From the NCBI GenBank assembly GCA_030426925.1, contig JAUHXT010000015.1, forward strand, positions 1-34,902: DNA of 34,902 nucleotides, in the 5' to 3' direction. Shown one piece after another: positions 17,187 through 24,505 of the stretch. Source of the DNA: Alphaproteobacteria bacterium. Its GTDB lineage: Bacteria > Pseudomonadota > Alphaproteobacteria > Micavibrionales > Micavibrionaceae. A program made the translations under genes and the position numbers. A model generated the notes under the pieces. It was given only the letters and a program-made list of their open reading frames with translations. It was not told the DNA's origin and searched no databases. Position 1 is the stretch's first letter. Each line of letters opens with the position of its first letter.

Positions 17187-17294
17187 TTAAAGCAAACAGC
17201 GTTTTTCTTCGGCTAGGAAAATGAGGCGACGTGTACAAATCGTACACGAGCCGATATTTGACGACGTCCGAAGGAGAACGATGGCAGCTTTTTA
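17187..17294. repeat. Structured intergenic hairpin repeat, copy 2
   Basis: AAAGC (17189-17193) pairs with GCTTT (17287-17291). The internal loop AAACAG/ATGGCA is followed by CGTTTTTCTTCGG (17199-17211) pairing with CCGAAGGAGAACG (17268-17280), where two C-to-T-type differences are absorbed as G-U pairs. The apical stem CGTGTAC (17230-17236)/GTACACG (17242-17248) is perfect. The inner arms (CTAGGAAAATGAGGCGACG and a TTTGACGACGT segment) are like copy 4 and unlike copies 1, 3 and 5. The right end touches the TAA of the neighbouring lipoprotein gene. Confidence 0.8.
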
Positions 17295-17858
17295 TTGAAC
17301 GGAAGCGAAGATTTCGTTGAAACTGGCTTCGATAACTTTCTGGCGTTCTTGATACAGGCTTTGCAGGCAGTTCCAGCTCGGCGCATCACCGCCATTGGCG
17401 TGGGTAATAACCCCGCGCTCACGGATTTCGTAATGCTGGATCTGGGAATCGTCCAGCGCCGCATCATTGGCCGCCGTGTAATAAACGTCCAGCACACAGC
17501 TGTCGGACCGGTACTGCCAGGCAACACCTGGGTAATCCTTGCGCTCCAGATCAGGGCGCGCCAGCATTAAGGTCAGGTCACGGGCCGTCATCTTGTAAAA
17601 ACTGTCCGGGTTTTCGGCCGCTGCGTTTTGCAGGTCATAGGCATGACGGATCAACTGTCCCTTGGACAGGTCGGCATAGTCCCTGTGTTTGCTGTTCAGC
17701 ACCTTTGCGGATTCTGTCGCGGCGTTATTACAGGACCCCACAAGCAGCAGGGACAGCACAACACACGCACCGATTACCGCAAATCGCGCATTGAAAAACA
17801 CAGGAAAACCAGACGCCAGCGCCTGGTTTTCGAAACCTTTTATCAGGTTGGATAACAT
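17292..17858 (-). CDS. Putative lipoprotein of unknown function
   Basis: The 188-residue protein has an N-terminal hydrophobic stretch (about 25-42) ending in LLLVGSCNN, a plausible lipobox with Cys43 as the lipidation site. The N-region before it is unusually long, so a single-pass anchor is the alternative. The remainder is polar and contains two further cysteines (SDSCVLDVYY and SWNCLQSLYQ) that could form a disulphide outside the cytoplasm. A SFYKMTARDLTLMLARPDLE segment is helical. I do not recognise the family. It starts 45 nt after the bactofilin stop on the same strand, suggesting co-transcription. Hairpin repeat copy 2 abuts its stop codon. Confidence 0.85.
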   Translation of the reverse strand: MLSNLIKGFENQALASGFPVFFNARFAVIGACVVLSLLLVGSCNNAATESAKVLNSKHRDYADLSKGQLIRHAYDLQNAAAENPDSFYKMTARDLTLMLARPDLERKDYPGVAWQYRSDSCVLDVYYTAANDAALDDSQIQHYEIRERGVITHANGGDAPSWNCLQSLYQERQKVIEASFNEIFASVQ

Positions 17859-17903
17859 GTATTTTCAGCCGGTTCCTTGACGGTTATGGACCGGACTTTC
17901 CTC

Positions 17904-18758
17904 CTACTCGGCGGCGTTTACCGCTGCTTTGTCGGAGAAAGGCAGCTCGTTTTCAGCGCGGGAAGCATTAGCTTCCTTTCTTGCCTTTCCCCTTCCGAAG
18001 TTTCCCTCCGTCACCCGCGCTTCGCCTTTGGCGTCGATCGGTGTGAGCTTTCCGTCGAGGGTGGCGCCGACTTCAACAGCCAGCTCCTTGTATGCAATCG
18101 TGCCTGTAATAGACCCGGATGCTTCGATTGTCAAACGTCCTTTTACTGTCAGGTCGCCTTCGAAACGGCCTGCGATTCGGGCTTCGTCGATTTCAACCGT
18201 ACCGTAGAAAGCACCGCTTTCGGCAATCTCAAGTACGCTGGCACCTTTCAGGGCCGCTTCAACGGTTCCTTCAACATACAGGTATTCACAGTCTTCAATC
18301 TCACCGGACAGCGTAATGCCAGGTCCTATTTGCAGTTTCTTGTCGACATTGCCGCGCTCGTTGGCAGCAGCAGGTGTCGGGCTGTAAGAAGAAGAACCGC
18401 TTGGAGAACCCGGGTATGACGGTGCGCTGCCTCTTGCAACGGCCGGTGAAGAAACCGGACGTGCGCCCGGAATATCCATACGGGACGGCGCCTGTGCCGG
18501 CGTCGGCTGGTATGCGCCTTGTGCTCCTTGTGATTTGTTATCTGGGCTGTCAGCATTCATGACTTGTGTGTCCTTCCGTTGTTGGTTTGCTGTTGTATTA
18601 TTCATTGGCTCTCTTGAAGGCCTTTCTCCGGCAGGATTTTGGCTTTTTGGTGCCTCCTGCTGCTGGCCTGACTGACCGGAGGTGTCCGGTGCTTTAGATT
18701 CCTGATTTTCCTGAGATTTGCTAGCCTCAGCGGCTTGTTGCGATACGCGGTGAAACAT
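17904..18758 (-). CDS. Bactofilin (polymer-forming cytoskeletal protein)
   Basis: Bactofilins self-assemble without nucleotide into filaments or sheets that organise cell-wall synthesis, stalks or chromosome segregation. The 284-residue protein has a long disordered N-terminus (about 1-135) rich in Gln, Ser, Pro, Ala and Asn. The bactofilin beta-helix domain follows (about 136-240): LQIGPGITLSGEIEDCEYLY, GTVEAALKG, GRFEGDLTVKGRLTIEASGS and GTIAYKELAVEVGATLDGKL, with regularly spaced Gly and hydrophobic residues. A basic then acidic tail closes it. The N-terminal extension is longer than in minimal bactofilins and may carry a membrane or partner interaction. GGGG precedes the ATG by about 7 nt. 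A lipoprotein gene follows it. Confidence 0.92.
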   Translation of the reverse strand: MFHRVSQQAAEASKSQENQESKAPDTSGQSGQQQEAPKSQNPAGERPSREPMNNTTANQQRKDTQVMNADSPDNKSQGAQGAYQPTPAQAPSRMDIPGARPVSSPAVARGSAPSYPGSPSGSSSYSPTPAAANERGNVDKKLQIGPGITLSGEIEDCEYLYVEGTVEAALKGASVLEIAESGAFYGTVEIDEARIAGRFEGDLTVKGRLTIEASGSITGTIAYKELAVEVGATLDGKLTPIDAKGEARVTEGNFGRGKARKEANASRAENELPFSDKAAVNAAE

Positions 18759-19021
18759 ATATATCCCCTTTAAAATACTCTAGGACAGCCCGTCACTAAC
18801 GAAACGATACGTTCGCTAATGAGACTGGGTATTACCATCGAAACAAAAAATCCTTATCACTGTGACAGGCTCGGCGCAAGCCCCTTACGCATATTTTCTT
18901 TGGACAAACCTGTGGGCTTTTTTTCAGTATTTTGAATTTACTGGCTTTTTTATTTCATTTTTTGTTTAATGCGTTCTCACATCTGACGTCTACTTTTTCG
19001 AAACGCTAAGGACTCTTATCC
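18759..19021. other. Intergenic region between divergent bactofilin and DUF389 genes
   Basis: This 263-nt interval must hold the promoters for both divergent genes. A loose palindrome CGAAACG/CGTTCG lies near 18800. AAGCCC (about 18891) can pair distantly with GGGCTT (about 18927) before a T-run. Neither is convincing. AAGGA at about 19009 is the ribosome site for the plus-strand gene. Confidence 0.4.
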
Positions 19022-20062
19022 ATGTCATTGAGAATCATAGAAATTTCGGCTCCGGACACATCGCTTGATAAAATCCAGACACTGGCAGAAAAATACGAAG
19101 CCATAGACGTCGGGCAAACCAACCGCAAAAGCTGGTTTCAAAAATCCGGGACCGAACGCATAACCACCCGCATCCTCGTCGATGTTCAAAACCAGCAGGA
19201 CATGATCGACGCGCTTCAACGCGCCGTATCGCGTGAAGACGACTGGCGTATCACCCTCATCCCTGTGGAAGCGACCATCCCAAAACCGAAGGAAAAGGAA
19301 CGTGAAAACGGTGACGCCGCAAACGGCAAAAAAACCAAAAAAATCCTCGGCGGCTCTATCACCCGTGAAGAGCTGCAGGAGGATATGGAAGCCGGAAGCC
19401 GCCTCAACTTTGATTTCGTTGTGATGGTCGTACTCGCCGCACTGGTGGCCGGAATCGGCCTGATCGAAAGCAACGTTGCCGTGATTATCGGTGCCATGGT
19501 CATCGCCCCGCTGCTGGGCCCGAACCTTGCTCTTGCGTTTGGAACAACGCTTGGCGACCGCGATATGATTTTTGCCGCAATAAAAACCAACGCCGCCGGT
19601 CTCGGCATCACCTTGCTCATCAGTTTCATAGCTGGCCTGCTCATCCCCGTCGAAACAATAACGGCCAGTTCCGAGCTAATGGACCGCACGGGCGTCAATT
19701 TTGCCGGTATCGTCCTCGCTCTGGCCTCCGGCGCGGCGGCCGTCCTGTCCATCACGGCCGGAACATCCAGCGCGCTGGTCGGGGTTATGGTCGCCGTAGC
19801 ATTAATGCCGCCTGCCGTTACACTGGGGCTGGCTTTGGGTGAATTCCGCTATGACCTGGCCTACGGCGCGGCCCTTCTCCTCGCCGCAAACATAGTCAGC
19901 GTTAATCTGGCGGCCCAGGCCGTGTTTGTCATCAAGGGTATACGCCCACGCACATGGTACGAGGAAAAGAAGTCAAAAGAGGCCATTTTGCTCCACAATG
20001 TTATATGGATGTCTGCGCTCGCCCTGCTCTGCGCTTTGATATGGCTCAAAACCGCGAATTAA
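19022..20062 (+). CDS. DUF389 (TIGR00341-type) multi-pass membrane protein
   Basis: The 346-residue protein has a soluble N-terminal domain (about 1-95) and a charged Lys/Glu linker (about 82-110). The family-defining membrane block follows: RLNFDFVVMVVLAALVAGIG, then ESNVAVIIGAMVIAPLLGPN and ALAFGTTLGD. About seven to eight hydrophobic helices reach to residue 340. DUF389 proteins are conserved inner-membrane proteins of unknown transport or sensing function. The start at 19022 has AAGGA 9 nt upstream. It is divergent from the bactofilin gene and is followed by a hairpin plus T-run at 20067. No partner gene indicates its substrate. Confidence 0.9.
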   Translation: MSLRIIEISAPDTSLDKIQTLAEKYEAIDVGQTNRKSWFQKSGTERITTRILVDVQNQQDMIDALQRAVSREDDWRITLIPVEATIPKPKEKERENGDAANGKKTKKILGGSITREELQEDMEAGSRLNFDFVVMVVLAALVAGIGLIESNVAVIIGAMVIAPLLGPNLALAFGTTLGDRDMIFAAIKTNAAGLGITLLISFIAGLLIPVETITASSELMDRTGVNFAGIVLALASGAAAVLSITAGTSSALVGVMVAVALMPPAVTLGLALGEFRYDLAYGAALLLAANIVSVNLAAQAVFVIKGIRPRTWYEEKKSKEAILLHNVIWMSALALLCALIWLKTAN

Positions 20063-20066
20063 AGGG

Positions 20067-20096
20067 CGATTTTTCCCATAAATATCGATTTTTTTT
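20067..20096 (+). terminator. Terminator after the DUF389 gene
   Basis: CGATTTTT (20067-20074) pairs with AAATATCG (20080-20087) with one mismatch, then eight T residues follow at 20089-20096. The stem is AT-rich, but position (5 nt after the stop) and tail fit a rho-independent terminator. Confidence 0.5.
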
Positions 20097-20102
20097 CCTC
20101 TC

Positions 20103-20126
20103 CCTTAAAGCAACATTTCTTTAAGG
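20103..20126. promoter_or_regulatory. Perfect inverted repeat upstream of the sigma-54 promoter
   Basis: CCTTAAAG (20103-20110) and CTTTAAGG (20119-20126) form a perfect 8-bp palindrome with an 8-nt spacer, CAACATTT. The spacer is repeated at 20141-20148. Its centre is about 60 nt upstream of the expected start site. It could bind an enhancer-binding or repressor protein; it could also be a second terminator for the DUF389 gene. Confidence 0.55.
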
Positions 20127-20150
20127 TACTGTTTTTATTGCAACATTTTC

Positions 20151-20166
20151 TGGCACAGCGGTTGCA
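20151..20166 (+). promoter_or_regulatory. Sigma-54 (RpoN) -24/-12 promoter
   Basis: The 16-nt site matches the consensus TGGCACR-N4-TTGCW at every fixed position, with the invariant GG (20152-20153) and GC (20164-20165) separated by exactly 10 nt. Transcription would start near 20176, about 57 nt before the ATG of the small membrane protein. Sigma-54 promoters need an activator ATPase. Confidence 0.75.
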
Positions 20167-20232
20167 GATTATAGAAACAGGGTATGGAAATTTTTATTTT
20201 CATAAGTTCACACCTTATACTGGAGGGGCAAC

Positions 20233-20505
20233 ATGACCTTTGACCTGAATACACTACCCGAAGATCCGGGCGCCTTGAGCGAAGCCGAAATGCTCGCCTT
20301 CGCGCAACAACTCAATGATATTGAACCAAGCAATCATGCGCTGGATATGATCGTCCAGCAACCGGACGCTGCTGGCCTGACTGCCGCGATACTGATTTTG
20401 CTTTACCTTGCCGGTATCGCGATTATTCAGGGCCGCATGCTCCTGCCGGCAATGGCGCAAACGAAACACGCGCTGTCGTCGCTGCTCCACCGCTACGCGT
20501 CGTGA
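20233..20505 (+). CDS. Small single-pass membrane protein under sigma-54 control
   Basis: The 90-residue protein has an acidic N-terminal half (about 1-46), one hydrophobic segment (about 48-66, TAAILILLYLAGIAIIQ) and a short basic C-terminal tail. That charge pattern would place the N-terminus outside and the C-terminus inside. I do not recognise a family. Reality is supported by a strong GGAGGGG ribosome site 6-7 nt before the ATG and by the consensus sigma-54 promoter upstream. A small AT hairpin (20183-20190 with 20197-20204) lies in the leader. Its last 13 nt overlap the 3' end of uvrC on the other strand. Sigma-54 control suggests a role tied to nitrogen, motility or envelope response, but which one cannot be told. 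Confidence 0.75.
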   Translation: MTFDLNTLPEDPGALSEAEMLAFAQQLNDIEPSNHALDMIVQQPDAAGLTAAILILLYLAGIAIIQGRMLLPAMAQTKHALSSLLHRYAS

Positions 20506-22346
20506 AAATAATCGTATATTTTCTGCGCTGTGGATTTTGATATACCGTCGACATTCTGCAGGTCTTCGACACTCGCCCCCGACACCGCCTGCCCCGAACC
20601 GAAATGCAGCAACAACGCGCGCTTGCGCTTCGCGCCGATACCCGGCACACCATCCAGCGGTGATTTGCTGATATCTCCTTTACGGCGTGTCCTGTGCGCG
20701 CCAATGGCAAACCGGTGCGCTTCATCGCGCAGACGCTGCAGGTAATGCAAAACCGGATCGTTTACGGGCAACTGGAACTGCTTCTTCCCCGTCATAAAAA
20801 ACTGCTCCCGCCCCGCATTCCTGTCCGGCCCCTTGGCAATCGCCACCAGCGTCACATCATCGAGGATCCCCAGCTCTTCCAGAACCTCATACACGGCCGA
20901 TAGCTGCCCCTTCCCCCCGTCAATAAGCAACAGGTCTGGCCACTCCTCTCCCTCCTTGTCGACTTCCTCTTTCAAAAGCCGGGTAAAGCGCCGCGACAAT
21001 ACCTCGCGCATCATCCCGTAATCATCGGCTGCTTCTGCTGTCTTGATATTGAACTTGCGGTAAGCGCTTTTGCGAAATCCTTCCGGCCCCGCGACAATCA
21101 TCCCGCCCACCATATTGGTGCCGGATATGTGGGAGTTATCGTACACTTCAATTCGCTGCGGCGGCTCGTCCATGTCGAACAGCTCCGCAACACCCTCCAG
21201 GAATTTCGCTTCCGATGCCTGCTCTAACAAGTGACGCTCCATCGCGTGCTGCGCGTTGTTCTGCACAAAATCCATCAGCCGCTTGCGCACGCCACGCGAC
21301 GGTTTTGAAATCGCCACCTTGCGTTTCAGCTTTTGTGACAAGGCTTCTTCCAGCAAGTCTTTATCGTCGGGAATGTTGGACACAATCACCTCCGGCGGCA
21401 CCGGCTTGCTCTCGTAAAATTGTGCAAGAAACGCGCCCAGGATCGCACCGTCTTCTTCTTCATTCTGGTGACGCGGGAAATATGCGCGGTTGCCGAAATT
21501 CTGCCCTCCGCGGAAAAAGAAAACCTGCACGCATGACTTCCCCTGCCTGCGGTATAACCCGACCACGTCCGCATCCTTGATACCGGATACGTTGATATCC
21601 TGCCGCGCCTGTATCGCGCTCAACGCCCGGATACGGTCGCGGTATTTTGCGGCTTCCTCGTAATCCTGCTCCGCCGATGCCGCCTGCATCTGCTTGGCGT
21701 ATTTTTCCTGTATCTCGCGCGACTTGCCGGACAGGAACGCGCGCGCCTCGTCCACCTGCTGCGCATATTCCTCCTTGCTCACCTTGTCGACGCACGGCGC
21801 GGTGCACCGCTTGATATGGTATTGCAGGCACGGTCGCGCCCGCTGGGCGAAATAACTGTCCGTGCAATTGCGCAACAGGAACGCCCGCTGCATGACGTTC
21901 AGCGTCTGGTTCACCGCCCCCGCCGACGCAAACGGGCCAAAATATTCTCCCTTGGTTTTCTGCGCCCCCCGGTGCTTCATCACGCGCGGATAGTCATGGT
22001 CGAACGGGATCAGGATGTACGGAAACGACTTGTCGTCGCGCAAAAGGATATTATACCGCGGCTTCAGCTTCTTGATCATGTTGGATTCAAGCAGCAGCGC
22101 CTCGACCTCAGTGCCGGTATTCACCACCTCCATCGTGTCGGTTTCCGCCACCATGCGCTTCAACCGCTCCGGATGCCGGTTGATGTTCGTGTACGACATC
22201 ACCCGTTTTTTCAGGCTTTTGGCCTTACCGACATACAAAACGTCCCCGCCAGCATTCAACATCCGGTACACACCGGGGCTTTCGGGCAGTTTATTGGCAA
22301 ATTCGCGGATAATCTCCGCCCCGCGCTGCAGGGAAATTTCACTCAT
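20493..22346 (-). CDS. uvrC: Excinuclease ABC subunit C
   Basis: UvrC makes both incisions in nucleotide-excision repair. From the preferred start at 22346 the protein is 617 residues. The GIY-YIG nuclease domain is at the N-terminus (SPGVYRML ... VLYVGKAKSLKKRV). Next come a cysteine-containing linker and the UVR motif (EQDYEEAAKYRDRIRAL, about 200-216) that contacts UvrB. The RNase-H-like nuclease has EVYDNSHISGT and LLLIDGGKGQLSA. Tandem C-terminal helix-hairpin-helix motifs include PGIGAKRKRALLLHFGS. An in-frame ATG at 22418 would add 24 residues without domain support; neither start has a good ribosome site. The gene stands alone on the minus strand between the small sigma-54 gene and repeat copy 3. 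Confidence 0.95.
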   Translation of the reverse strand: MSEISLQRGAEIIREFANKLPESPGVYRMLNAGGDVLYVGKAKSLKKRVMSYTNINRHPERLKRMVAETDTMEVVNTGTEVEALLLESNMIKKLKPRYNILLRDDKSFPYILIPFDHDYPRVMKHRGAQKTKGEYFGPFASAGAVNQTLNVMQRAFLLRNCTDSYFAQRARPCLQYHIKRCTAPCVDKVSKEEYAQQVDEARAFLSGKSREIQEKYAKQMQAASAEQDYEEAAKYRDRIRALSAIQARQDINVSGIKDADVVGLYRRQGKSCVQVFFFRGGQNFGNRAYFPRHQNEEEDGAILGAFLAQFYESKPVPPEVIVSNIPDDKDLLEEALSQKLKRKVAISKPSRGVRKRLMDFVQNNAQHAMERHLLEQASEAKFLEGVAELFDMDEPPQRIEVYDNSHISGTNMVGGMIVAGPEGFRKSAYRKFNIKTAEAADDYGMMREVLSRRFTRLLKEEVDKEGEEWPDLLLIDGGKGQLSAVYEVLEELGILDDVTLVAIAKGPDRNAGREQFFMTGKKQFQLPVNDPVLHYLQRLRDEAHRFAIGAHRTRRKGDISKSPLDGVPGIGAKRKRALLLHFGSGQAVSGASVEDLQNVDGISKSTAQKIYDYFHDA

Positions 22347-22438
22347 GGGGATGTAATCTAAGCCAGTGCATGAATTTTTCAAAGAGCCTTGAAATTCTGC
22401 CCCCAACCGACTACTCATAACTGTCTTTTTTAAAAAGA

Positions 22439-22469
22439 TTTTTGTTTGTGGGCAGGCGCATTAAGCGCC
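22439..22469. repeat. Truncated left arm of the hairpin repeat, beside copy 3
   Basis: The 21 bases at 22439-22459 are identical to 22500-22520, the left arm of copy 3. They continue into a local hairpin GGCGC (22455-22459)/GCGCC (22465-22469). The right half of the element is missing, so this is a partial duplicate 61 nt upstream. Confidence 0.75.
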
Positions 22470-22495
22470 GTATAATAGAAAGCCCAGTATAAGAA

Positions 22496-22579
22496 TTTAT
22501 TTTTGTTTGTGGGCAGGCGCTAGGAGTGACGTGTACAAACGTACACGAACGACGCAGCAACGAACCCACAAATAAAAAG
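22496..22579. repeat. Structured intergenic hairpin repeat, copy 3
   Basis: The outer arm TTTGTTTGTGGG (about 22502-22513) pairs with CCCACAAATAAA (22565-22576). The inner arms GGCAGGCGC and GACGCAGCAACGAA match copy 1. The apical stem CGTGTAC (22530-22536)/GTACACG (22541-22547) with an AAAC loop is perfect. The terminal GC-AAACAG-CG motif of copies 1, 2 and 4 is absent. It ends 2 nt before tRNA-Leu. Confidence 0.8.
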
Positions 22580-22581
22580 AG

Positions 22582-22667
22582 GCGCCCGTGGCGGAATCGG
22601 TAGACGCTGCGGACTTAAAATCCGTTTCCCTTTGGGAGTGGGGGTTCAAGTCCCCCCGGGCGCACCA
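22582..22667 (+). tRNA. tRNA-Leu (anticodon UAA)
   Basis: The acceptor stem GCGCCCG (22582-22588) pairs with CGGGCGC (22657-22663), followed by discriminator A and a genome-encoded CCA (22665-22667). The anticodon loop CTTAAAA contains TAA. A long class II variable arm (around TTTCCCTTTGGGAGT) and a T-arm with GTTCAAG are present. The 86-nt length fits leucine tRNA. Hairpin repeat copy 3 ends 2 nt upstream, so any promoter lies within or before that element. Confidence 0.96.
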
Positions 22668-22687
22668 ATTTTTTTTAAGGAATTGCG

Positions 22688-23242
22688 ATGCACGAAAGTA
22701 ACAAACATGTTCGGATTATGCCTGCGAGCCGGTTGCTGCAGGCTTTCGTCGGTACGGGCAAGTTCAGGGAAGAAAACATTGAAAAGGCGCAGGCGATCAT
22801 CGACCGTGTGCAGGGCAATCTCGATATTTCGGATTTAGCACAGCAACACATGCAGGAAATGTCCGAAGTCATCAGCGATATCAAGGCGGGCAAGGACGCG
22901 AACGATATTATCAAAAAGGCCACACATTCGCTGGTTGATTTCAAATCCAATGCCGGGATGTTTGATGAGGGGAAATACATCAACCTGCCGATCTTGTTGT
23001 TCCAGTGGATGGAAAGCATCGAAACGATCGATCAGGATTCAACGGATATTATTGAATGGTACTTCCTGATTATGAGCAAGATCCTGATTGAAAAACAGAT
23101 CAGCGACGATCAGGTAGACCCGATCACGAAGGAAATGGCTGAAGCCTGCAAGCGTTACTACGCCAAGCACCCCGAAATCGAACAGGCCCGTATCATCGAC
23201 AATGTTGATACGCTGTTCGGGGACGAAGAGCAAACCACCTGA
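22688..23242 (+). CDS. Hypothetical cytoplasmic helical protein
   Basis: The 184-residue protein has no signal peptide or membrane segment and looks almost entirely alpha-helical, with charged amphipathic stretches (IEKAQAIIDRVQGNLDISDL, QMSEVISDIKAG-like) and an acidic C-terminus. I do not recognise a family. AAGGA about 6 nt before the ATG and a start 20 nt after the tRNA CCA end support expression, possibly by read-through from the tRNA promoter. The antiporter gene follows after 15 nt on the same strand, so the two probably form an operon. The open frame extends upstream into the tRNA but has no support there. Confidence 0.85.
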   Translation: MHESNKHVRIMPASRLLQAFVGTGKFREENIEKAQAIIDRVQGNLDISDLAQQHMQEMSEVISDIKAGKDANDIIKKATHSLVDFKSNAGMFDEGKYINLPILLFQWMESIETIDQDSTDIIEWYFLIMSKILIEKQISDDQVDPITKEMAEACKRYYAKHPEIEQARIIDNVDTLFGDEEQTT

Positions 23243-23257
23243 CGATAGGCTAACATC

Positions 23258-24505
23258 ATGGAAGACCATCATACCCTCACCCAGCTTGCAACCGTGCTCG
23301 CTGCGGCATTTCTTGGTGGCGCCGTATTCCGAAAGCTCAAACAACCGGTACTGGTTGGCTATATCATCGTCGGCCTTATTCTCGGCCCGTCCGTTTTAGG
23401 AATAGTTGAAGGACAGAAGGAAATTTCCCTGCTGGCCGAACTTGGTATCTTGCTGCTGTTGTTTATTGTCGGCATGGAAATGGATCTGAAGTCCTTCCGC
23501 TCTGTTTCAAAAATCGCACTCATCACCTGCGGGGTACAAATTGGTGCGGGCTTGATTACAATGGCCGCGCTCGGTTATTTCATGGAATGGCCGATGAACC
23601 GCACCATACTGCTTGGATTTGCTGTGGCGTTAAGCTCCACTGCGGTAGCCTTGAAAATCCTCGAAGATATGGGCCTGCGTAACAGCAAACTGGGGCGCGC
23701 AAGCGTCGGCGTATTGGTCGCGCAGGATCTGGCGTTCATCCCGATGGTGCTGATTATCGGGGCATTGAACACTGGCGAAGGGTTTAACTATACTGGTCTG
23801 GCGCGCCTTGGCGTCGCCGTCCTGCTCCTTGCGGGGCTGATGGTTTTGCTCACCAAGCGCCCGAAAATCTTTCAGACAATATGGGGTAAATTTGAACATG
23901 TGAAAGCCGGCGCAATGAAGGGGCAGGTCGCCATCACGGCCCTCGCCTTTTGTTTCAGCGCTGCGGCCATCGCTGGTGTTATGGGGCTGTCAGCCGCCTA
24001 CGGCTCCTTCCTCGCCGGGATCGCGCTTGGCAACACGGCAAAAAGCAAGGAACTGGAAGAACAGACAAAACCCATCTTCGACATCACGATCATGGTGTTC
24101 TTCTTGTCGATCGGCCTGTTGATTGATCTGGCCTTCCTTTGGAAAAATATCGGCGTTGTGCTCTTGCTGCTGGTCATCACCATGACGCTAAAGACCATCG
24201 TCAATTTCTTCGTCCTGCGCTGGCAGGGCATGACAAAGGACGAAGCATATGTCGCGGGAGCATCACTGGCGCAGGTCGGGGAATTTTCTTTCATTCTCGC
24301 CGCCATCGGCCTGAGCGCAGGTACAATTCAATATGACGGCTACCGTTACGTTGTCGCCATCATATCGTTAAGCCTGCTGGCAACGCCCTTGTGGCTGTTT
24401 GTGGTTGAAAAAACGCAGGCATTGGCGAATGTGAACCTTGCCCGCGCTCTGCGCCGCCGCGGCAAAAAAGATGACCCCGCACAAAACAACGAAAAAGCGG
24501 CTTAA
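23258..24505 (+). CDS. CPA2-family cation:proton antiporter (KefB/YbaL-like membrane domain)
   Basis: This is a multi-pass inner-membrane antiporter exchanging K+ or Na+ for H+. The 415-residue protein contains about 12-13 hydrophobic segments. It has the CPA2 blocks GYIIVGLILGPSVLG (about 32-46), LAELGILLLLFIVGMEMDL (about 60-78), VALSSTAVALKIL, and the ion-site region SVGVLVAQDLAFIPMVL with an Asp in helix 5. It ends after the membrane domain with a short Arg/Lys-rich tail, so the C-terminal TrkA-N (KTN) regulatory domain of KefB/KefC/YbaL is absent. Regulation by NAD(H) or glutathione through that domain is thus unlikely. It follows the 184-aa gene and overlaps the cinA-like gene by 4 nt convergently. 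Confidence 0.92.
   Translation: MEDHHTLTQLATVLAAAFLGGAVFRKLKQPVLVGYIIVGLILGPSVLGIVEGQKEISLLAELGILLLLFIVGMEMDLKSFRSVSKIALITCGVQIGAGLITMAALGYFMEWPMNRTILLGFAVALSSTAVALKILEDMGLRNSKLGRASVGVLVAQDLAFIPMVLIIGALNTGEGFNYTGLARLGVAVLLLAGLMVLLTKRPKIFQTIWGKFEHVKAGAMKGQVAITALAFCFSAAAIAGVMGLSAAYGSFLAGIALGNTAKSKELEEQTKPIFDITIMVFFLSIGLLIDLAFLWKNIGVVLLLLVITMTLKTIVNFFVLRWQGMTKDEAYVAGASLAQVGEFSFILAAIGLSAGTIQYDGYRYVVAIISLSLLATPLWLFVVEKTQALANVNLARALRRRGKKDDPAQNNEKAA

Noticed and set aside
22439-22579. A CRISPR array, suggested by the repeated 21-mer
   Set aside because: Only two copies, and the second is part of a larger hairpin element; no regular spacers and no cas genes.
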